From positions 248,001 through 312,000 of the forward strand of contig NZ_CP096563.1 of assembly GCF_023221595.1 (NCBI RefSeq): a stretch of 64,000 bases of DNA, read 5' to 3'. This DNA comes from Rhodococcus qingshengii JCM 15477. GTDB lineage: Bacteria; Actinomycetota; Actinomycetes; Mycobacteriales; Mycobacteriaceae. Below the pieces are notes generated by a model. It was not told the origin of the DNA, searched no databases, and saw nothing but the letters and a program-made list of their open reading frames with translations. The position numbers and the translations under genes were made by a program. Shown here piece by piece: positions 60,633 to 64,000 of the stretch; the first letter of the stretch is position 1; each line of letters starts with the position of its first letter.

Positions 60633-61133
60633 GTGACAGCTGAAGCGACAACCGAGGAGACATCGCAGGCGGCGCACGGTGAGACACCGTGGCTGACGCC
60701 GTGCGAGATGCGTGCATGGCGCGGCTACATGGACGGTAATCAGCGCCTCATGGAGGTTCTCAACCGCGAACTGCAGGATTCACACGACCTGTCGTTGGCC
60801 GATTACCGCATTTTGGTCATGCTCTCGGAGTCAGCTGACGGGTCGTTGCGGATGAGTGACCTGGCAGACGGCGTGCTGTCTTCGCGCAGCCGCCTGACGC
60901 ACCAGATCAGGCGGATGGAATCTCAGGGCATCGTCGTGCGCGACACTTGCGTCGAAGATGGTCGCGGCGTGCTCGCGCGGATCACGGAAGAGGGTAGGCG
61001 TCGCCTCGCCGAGGCAGCGCCTACTCACGTGGCCGGCGTGCGGAACAATCTGGTCGATCTGCTGACTCCTCAGGAACTGGACGTGCTGGCAGACGTCTTC
61101 GAGAAGGTCGACAAAGCCATCGGCGAGCGCTGA
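60633..61133 (+). CDS. MarR-family transcriptional regulator
   Basis: 166 residues. The winged helix-turn-helix runs from about 50 to 120: LSLADYRILVMLSES, then LRMSDLADGVLSSRSRLTHQIRRME split across the recognition helix, and the wing DTCVEDGRGVLARIT. Flanking helices mediate dimerisation. It follows the hydroxy-acid oxidase by 53 bases and may regulate it or act on its own promoter. Ligand unknown. The last chromosomal-backbone protein gene before the tRNA and the integrated element. Confidence 0.9.
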   Translation: MTAEATTEETSQAAHGETPWLTPCEMRAWRGYMDGNQRLMEVLNRELQDSHDLSLADYRILVMLSESADGSLRMSDLADGVLSSRSRLTHQIRRMESQGIVVRDTCVEDGRGVLARITEEGRRRLAEAAPTHVAGVRNNLVDLLTPQELDVLADVFEKVDKAIGER

Positions 61134-61183
61134 CGTCGGAGCCGTTTTCGCGGTCCGTGGGAACACCCGATAGGATCGCCCAC

Positions 61184-61273
61184 GGAAGCGTGGCAGAGCG
61201 GCCGAATGCACTCGCCTTGAAAGCGAGCGTGGCGTTAAACCCACCGGGGGTTCAAATCCCTCCGCTTCCGCCA
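61184..61273 (+). tRNA. tRNA-Ser (anticodon UGA)
   Basis: A 90-base cloverleaf including an encoded CCA. The acceptor GGAAGCG pairs with CGCTTCC at 61263-61269, and the discriminator is G. The anticodon stem CTCGC/GCGAG encloses the loop CTTGAAA, giving anticodon TGA. A long variable arm (class II, as expected for serine) precedes the T-arm with GGTTCAAATCC. The 3' end doubles as an integration site: the T-arm and acceptor sequence recurs at 63919-63939. Confidence 0.96.
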
Positions 61274-61275
61274 AA
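61250..61275 (+). repeat. attL: left copy of the attachment core
   Basis: 21 identical bases (61250-61270) covering the T-arm and acceptor 3' strand of tRNA-Ser are repeated in direct orientation at 63919-63939. After one mismatch (C here, T at right) four more bases agree. This copy is part of the functional tRNA. Confidence 0.88.
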
Positions 61276-61311
61276 GTCCCTCACTTGTTCATGCAGGTGA
61301 GGGACTTTTTT
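61273..61311 (+). terminator. Rho-independent terminator after tRNA-Ser
   Basis: A perfect 12-bp stem (61273-61284 with 61297-61308), a 12-base loop and a run of six T at 61306-61311. It begins at the last base of the tRNA and lies inside the integrated element, so the tRNA now uses an element-derived terminator. Confidence 0.9.
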
Positions 61312-61327
61312 CGATCAAAGTCAGCCA

Positions 61328-61492
61328 CTAGTTCGCATTCTTTGAGCACGTTTTGAGCACACCCGTCTCTGAACGTGCCTGATTCAGTGAGATTCCAATG
61401 GCGTCGAGATCGTCGTCGAAGAGGTCCGCGTAGGTGTCGAGGGTCATCGCGGCCGACGCGTGTCCGAGCATGCGCTGTCGCAAGGCCGTGAC
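61328..61492 (-). pseudogene. Tyrosine recombinase (integrase) C-terminal remnant
   Basis: The last 50 or so codons read LRQRMLGHASAAMTLDTYADLF followed by an acidic segment and a stop. This is the characteristic end of actinobacterial phage integrases, including the LGHAS box and the YADLF segment after the catalytic tyrosine (Tyr in LDTYADL). Beyond about 61492 the frame has no integrase similarity and instead runs antisense to capsid sequence, so the rest of the gene is deleted. Position and direction next to attL are as expected for an integrase. Not functional. Confidence 0.82.
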
Positions 61493-61853
61493 CGCAGTCG
61501 AGAGCATCGGCCACACCGCTGGCACGTTCGTTCTCAGCCCTGCCGATTGGGAGAAGCTCGAGCTTGCCCGCACCGACTCAGCCGGCAGTCTCGAACTCGG
61601 TGGTCCGGTTGATCGTGCCAAGCGCACCCTCTGGGGCGTGAACATTGCGATCTGCACGGCACTGCCGGCCAAGACTGCAGTGCTGCTCGACCCGACCGCA
61701 CTCGCCGTCGACACTGACGCGAACGTGGAACTCAAGTGGGACAGCTCGGGCGACAACTTCGAGAAGAACTTGATGCGTGCCCGCGTCGAGTCCCGCTACC
61801 ACCTGGCGGTGTATCAGCCGCTCGGCGTCGTGAAGATCGCCACCGCAGCCTGA
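61482..61853 (+). pseudogene. Phage major capsid protein, C-terminal remnant
   Basis: About 123 codons ending in a normal stop. They include FVLSPADWEKLELARTDSAG, TLWGVNIAICTALPAKTAVLLD, DNFEKNLMRARVESRYHLAVYQPLGVV, here quoted in short segments. This is the pattern of the C-terminal half of HK97-fold major capsid proteins (NPADW-like box, a strand for the chosen conformation, and the final R-x-E-x-R and Y-P segment). The N-terminal two thirds are absent. It begins where the integrase remnant on the other strand ends, so the junction marks a large internal deletion. Confidence 0.75.
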
Positions 61854-61870
61854 CTCAGGCCGCACAACGG

Positions 61871-61904
61871 AAGCACCCCGCCTCAGAAACGAGTCGGGGT
61901 GCTT
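61871..61904 (+). terminator. Hairpin after the capsid remnant
   Basis: A 14-bp stem with one mismatch (61871-61884 with 61891-61904) and a six-base loop, located 17 bases after the capsid stop. It probably terminated the capsid transcript in the intact phage. No T-run. Confidence 0.7.
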
Positions 61905-61921
61905 CACTACTACCGAGGTAG

Positions 61922-62137
61922 TTAATTGATTCGCGTTGGGACATGAGCCTTGATCCGCCGACCGGTTCGCGTCCAAGGATGGGGATGCCCATCGGTGAGC
62001 TCGTGGAACAGCGCAATGGGCACGTCAGCGTACGAGTAGCGGCGATTCTGACGGAATTCGACAACCAGAGTGCTCGTTGCCGGATCGTAGCCAGCGGCTC
62101 GGACATTGGTGGATTGTGGGATCGGGATGAGATTCAC
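61922..62137 (-). CDS. KTSC-domain protein
   Basis: 71 residues from a GTG start. STNVRAAGYDPATSTLVVEF, then RRYSYADVPIALFHELTDG and a short basic end match the KTSC domain (named after its presence at the C-terminus of some lysyl-tRNA synthetases). It often occurs as a stand-alone small protein in phages and mobile elements. It may bind RNA, but its function is unsettled. One of few apparently intact genes in the element. Confidence 0.72.
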   Translation of the reverse strand: MNLIPIPQSTNVRAAGYDPATSTLVVEFRQNRRYSYADVPIALFHELTDGHPHPWTRTGRRIKAHVPTRIN

Positions 62138-62616
62138 TAACAGCCCCTAGAAACGGTTGAGACAGCGGACGCGGATCGGTCCGTGCAAACTGAACGGTCA
62201 CCTTGTTCGGAAGGTTCCCAAGCCAAGGGGCGTTGGCATCGCTGGGGCCTGGCCGTACGGACCACTTCCGAGCCGAGACTGCGAAATCCCTGGGCGTTGA
62301 CGCCTCCCAGCGTCGTGTGCAACGCGTGCGCGAGCCCGCTCAGCGCGTAGGAGGGAGAGAACCAGTAACCGGTCATCGGAAAGGGCGTCCGTCGACGTGG
62401 ACACCCTCGCAGACCTGACCGTGTTTGAAACACGGTCAGGTCGCGGATGGGGTATGTCTGGCATGCCTCATCGCCAGGTCTGCCCTCATCAGTAGTGAGT
62501 GCGGCAAAACAGACCCAGTCGAACCTGGGCCTCACGCCGCAGTGGATGTCGATAGCGAACAGTAATCTCTGTCAGGTGGAGCTCGTCAGCTCCACGCTGA
62601 GACGAGAGGCTCGCCG
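62138..62616. other. 479-base non-coding stretch with strong inverted repeats
   Basis: No convincing gene; a minus-strand frame across it has no recognisable features. It contains a perfect 15-bp inverted repeat around one central base (62412-62442, centre TTTGAAA). A smaller 8-bp hairpin with a CGTC loop (62576-62595) sits 21 bases before the next start codon. The rest may be decayed phage sequence plus the promoter of the downstream gene. Confidence 0.5.
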
Positions 62617-63057
62617 ATGACCGAAAATTGCTGGCTCAAAACTCTGGATGGCACCGTAGTTCGGCCGTCACTGGCCGTCAGGTTCGACGTCCAGCCGGAT
62701 TTCTACGATTTGGGACGCCGTGGCAGCCTCATCGTTCTACGAGTCCACGTCAATGGCCCTCGAAGCAGGGACAATGCAGCAACGACCGAAGCCCTCCATC
62801 TCTTGGAGCTGCCCAGTGAATTCGCCGGCGGACCGGGCTTCACCGAATTTGACGCGGAGGCAGACGCGCGCAACGCTGCGAAAATCGCACAACTCACAGC
62901 TCTCATCGAACCTCTGACCAATGCAATCGCCACCAACGCTGGGAACCGCGGTCTCACCACTATCGGTGTGAGCCTCGACGGAGGAGTCGAAATCCGCCGG
63001 CGCAATGAATGGACGGGCGCCGAGGTCGTCAAAGAAGCTGAGGTGAACAACGCCTGA
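62617..63057 (+). CDS. Hypothetical protein of the integrated element
   Basis: 146 residues; no family recognised. It starts MTENCWLKTLDG with GAGAGGC a few bases upstream of the ATG as a possible ribosome-binding site. The first half is predicted to be beta-rich (VVRPSLAVRFDVQPDF, LIVLRVHVNG). The second half has a helix with Asn/Ala/Leu periodicity (ARNAAKIAQLTALIEPLTNAIATN, quoted in part) and a final strand. No signal peptide or membrane helix. It is followed by the hairpin array and a convergent gene. Confidence 0.65.
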   Translation: MTENCWLKTLDGTVVRPSLAVRFDVQPDFYDLGRRGSLIVLRVHVNGPRSRDNAATTEALHLLELPSEFAGGPGFTEFDAEADARNAAKIAQLTALIEPLTNAIATNAGNRGLTTIGVSLDGGVEIRRRNEWTGAEVVKEAEVNNA

Positions 63058-63079
63058 TTGGCGATCAGATCCCAAGACC

Positions 63080-63277
63080 CTGATGTCGGCTGTGCCGACA
63101 TCAGCTAAAAGGGTGTCGGTAGTACTGACACCCATTGAGTCTTCGCCGATCGGCGAAGACTCCCACCAACGCTTCCCGGCGCCGGGAAACGTTGCGGGAT
63201 CTCACAAAGGGTGTGCGTTCACCGCACGCCCTTCTTCGCAGTGGCGCGAAAAGGGTACTCACTCAGCGCGTACCCTT
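63080..63277. repeat. Array of seven consecutive, different inverted repeats (hairpin array)
   Basis: Within 198 bases the following pair: 63080-63090/63094-63104 (11 bp, perfect); 63111-63120/63124-63133 (10 pairs, one G-T); 63137-63149/63150-63162 (13 bp, perfect palindrome); 63167-63180/63181-63194 (one mismatch); 63207-63217/63223-63233 (one G-T); 63235-63239/63246-63250 (5 bp, weak); 63251-63258/63270-63277 (8 bp, perfect). Spacers are 0-12 bases. Arms differ between hairpins, so it is not a duplicated unit. It occupies nearly the whole gap between two convergent genes. Confidence 0.88.
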
Positions 63278-63288
63278 GACCGTTTCAC

Positions 63289-63702
63289 CTACGTCACTGA
63301 GAAGAGACTCGCAGCCAGACCGAGAATGATGCCGAGCACGAGGCCCAGTAGCCCCGCTCGCTCAAGCCATTTGTTTGGCTCCTTCATCGCTTCTCTGTGT
63401 CCGATTACTTGCTCGAGCGCCAGGCGGACGTTTCGTACTCGCATATCCGTTTCGACCGAGGGGCGGATCATCGCCGCGAAACTTTCATCACCGCCTGCGT
63501 ATTCGACAGAAAGCGGGCCTGAATCCTCGTCGATCTCATTCCAGACCTTCCAAATCACCTGAAGATTGCCCTGCAACAACTGGTCGTTACGCCGCGCACG
63601 CAGGAACTCGCGCACCACGATCACGATGCCGAAGAGTTGGAACACGCCCGCCAGTGAGTACAGCAGGTAGATCCCAGCAGACGAGTTCAGAAAATCGATC
63701 AT
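63289..63702 (-). CDS. Small membrane protein of the integrated element
   Basis: 137 residues. One hydrophobic helix near the N-terminus (about 8-30, IYLLYSLAGVFQLFGIVIVV) is followed by a basic stretch FLRARRNDQ, a soluble central domain of about 80 residues, and a second helix at the end (LLGLVLGIILGLAASLF). No family recognised. Membrane anchors at both ends with a soluble middle suggest a cytoplasmic central domain. It could be a prophage lysogenic-conversion or exclusion protein, but this is only a guess. Confidence 0.65.
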   Translation of the reverse strand: MIDFLNSSAGIYLLYSLAGVFQLFGIVIVVREFLRARRNDQLLQGNLQVIWKVWNEIDEDSGPLSVEYAGGDESFAAMIRPSVETDMRVRNVRLALEQVIGHREAMKEPNKWLERAGLLGLVLGIILGLAASLFSVT

Positions 63703-63918
63703 GAGGGCACACGTTAGCCCGAAGGGATGTCTCGGGTGTCGTCACGTTCTACGTCGGATCCCACATCGAACGGTGAGGAAGGAACGAGCCGTAGTCGAGC
63801 GTTCCCTGAGCACAAATGAGCACACCTACTACAAAATGGGGGTGATTCGGCGTGACCGCACCTGACCCATTACCGCAGGTAGGGCAAAAATCGATCCCCG
63901 GCCTGCGGACGCGCAAGA
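63703..63918. other. Right-end segment between the membrane-protein gene and attR
   Basis: No supported gene. Two GAGCAC words at 63808-63813 and 63818-63823, followed by ACC, mirror the pair at 61344-61360 near the left end. They lie about 95-110 bases inside the right core and may be integrase arm sites. A CPTCGNGSG-like translation on the minus strand is noted but not convincing. Confidence 0.4.
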
Positions 63919-63944
63919 GTTCAAATCCCTCCGCTTCCGTCAAA
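63919..63944 (+). repeat. attR: right copy of the attachment core
   Basis: Direct copy of the tRNA-Ser 3' end, 21 bases identical to 61250-61270, then one mismatch and CAAA. The upstream bases do not form a tRNA, so this is the displaced original 3' end. Confidence 0.88.
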
Positions 63945-63947
63945 AGC

Positions 63948-63986
63948 AAAGGCTCTGACCTAGGACTTCTCCAGGTCAGACCCTTT
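63948..63986 (+). terminator. Probable original tRNA-Ser terminator, now beyond attR
   Basis: A 14-position stem with one mismatch (63948-63961 with 63973-63986), an 11-base loop, ending in CCCTTTACC. It lies at the same distance from the attachment core as the present tRNA terminator at the left end. This suggests it ended the tRNA transcript before integration. Confidence 0.6.
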
Positions 63987-64000
63987 ACCGGTTTCGGAAG

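Larger units (their letters stand above)
61250..63944. mobile_element. Decayed prophage / integrated element in tRNA-Ser
   Basis: About 2.7 kb bounded by direct copies of the tRNA 3' end. It contains a C-terminal integrase remnant, a C-terminal capsid remnant on the opposite strand, a KTSC-domain gene, two small unknown genes, and many inverted repeats. No intact recombinase or structural gene is left, so the element is probably immobile. Integration restored a complete tRNA at the left junction, as is usual for tyrosine-recombinase elements. Confidence 0.85.

Noticed and set aside
60831..61274. Minus-strand open frame of 147 residues starting with an AEGFEPPVG-like sequence
   Set aside because: Its start is the antisense of tRNA-Ser and the rest is antisense to the MarR gene. 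Such AEGFEPP-type translations are a known artefact of tRNA-Ser genes.
61434..61853. An intact small gene starting at 61434
   Set aside because: The first 16 codons overlap the integrase remnant and are not capsid-like; the remainder is only the C-terminal part of a capsid protein, so it is treated as a pseudogene.
62137..62535. Minus-strand 132-residue frame in the non-coding part of the element
   Set aside because: Composition is Arg/Ser/Thr-rich without hydrophobic core, it crosses a perfect 15-bp inverted repeat, and no family features are visible.
63080..63277. CRISPR array or integron attC array
   Set aside because: The inverted repeats differ in sequence, there is no repeated direct unit or uniform spacer, no cas or integron integrase genes, and no conserved attC core triplets.
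63749..63949. Minus-strand 66-residue frame across attR with a CPTCG motif
   Set aside because: It begins in the antisense of the tRNA fragment, has no credible start region and only one CxxC pair, so a zinc-ribbon protein is not supported.

Overview
The window is high-GC DNA from a mycolic-acid actinobacterium (Mycobacteriales). Gene content and order match Rhodococcus, most likely the R. erythropolis/qingshengii group; that species call is inference. The basis is a mycolate condensation cluster (FadD32-Pks13-AccD4), arabinan genes (DprE1, DprE2, AftA, two Emb proteins), galactan genes (GlfT1, GlfT2, Wzm/Wzt), an MspA-type outer-membrane porin, and Bpa, the ATP-independent proteasome activator of actinobacteria.

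Layout. 1-12751 (+): end of an antigen-85-type mycolyltransferase carrying LGFP repeats, a small lipoprotein, the Rv3802c-type cutinase-like enzyme, an inserted luciferase-like oxidoreductase, then fadD32, pks13 and accD4. 12748-14683: a divergent LysR regulator and EamA exporter. 14680-30895: arabinan region, mostly minus strand, with two Emb arabinosyltransferases at the left and dprE1-dprE2-aftA at the right. Between them lie an XRE regulator/methionine aminopeptidase pair, a polytopic membrane protein, an MspA porin, an ANTAR-like membrane protein and a TetR regulator. 30959-33401 (+): GtrA (Rv3789-like), a PIN-like protein and an HSL-type esterase. 33415-38789: a TetR gene divergent from a tightly coupled catabolic operon (cyclase, FAH-family hydrolase, SCP-x-type thiolase, acyl-CoA ligase). 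38778-40764: ATP-grasp ligase and HtrA-like protease. 40834-56368: envelope glycan genes, including rmlA, rmlB and rmlC for dTDP-rhamnose, GtrA/GT2/GT-C-like proteins, GlfT2, two methyltransferases, GlfT1 and Wzm/Wzt, with rsgA in between. 56433-61133: bpa, a cysteine-desulfurase-fold protein, a quinone oxidoreductase, a lactate-monooxygenase-type enzyme and a MarR regulator.

Together the genes build the mycolyl-arabinogalactan: rhamnose linker sugar (Rml), galactan polymerisation and export (GlfT1/2, Wzm/Wzt), decaprenyl-phospho-arabinose supply (DprE1/2), arabinan priming and extension (AftA, Emb), meromycolate activation and condensation (FadD32, Pks13, AccD4), and mycolate transfer (mycolyltransferase). 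glf, rmlD, ubiA and aftB are not in the window.

The right end (about 61250-63944) is a small decayed prophage or integrated element in the 3' end of a tRNA-Ser(UGA) gene. It has a 21-bp direct repeat at both ends, an integrase C-terminal remnant, a capsid C-terminal remnant, a KTSC protein, two small unknown genes, and an unusual run of seven consecutive inverted repeats (63080-63277) between two convergent genes. That hairpin array and a cysteine-desulfurase-like protein with no lysine at the cofactor site (57135-58337) are the features I could least explain.
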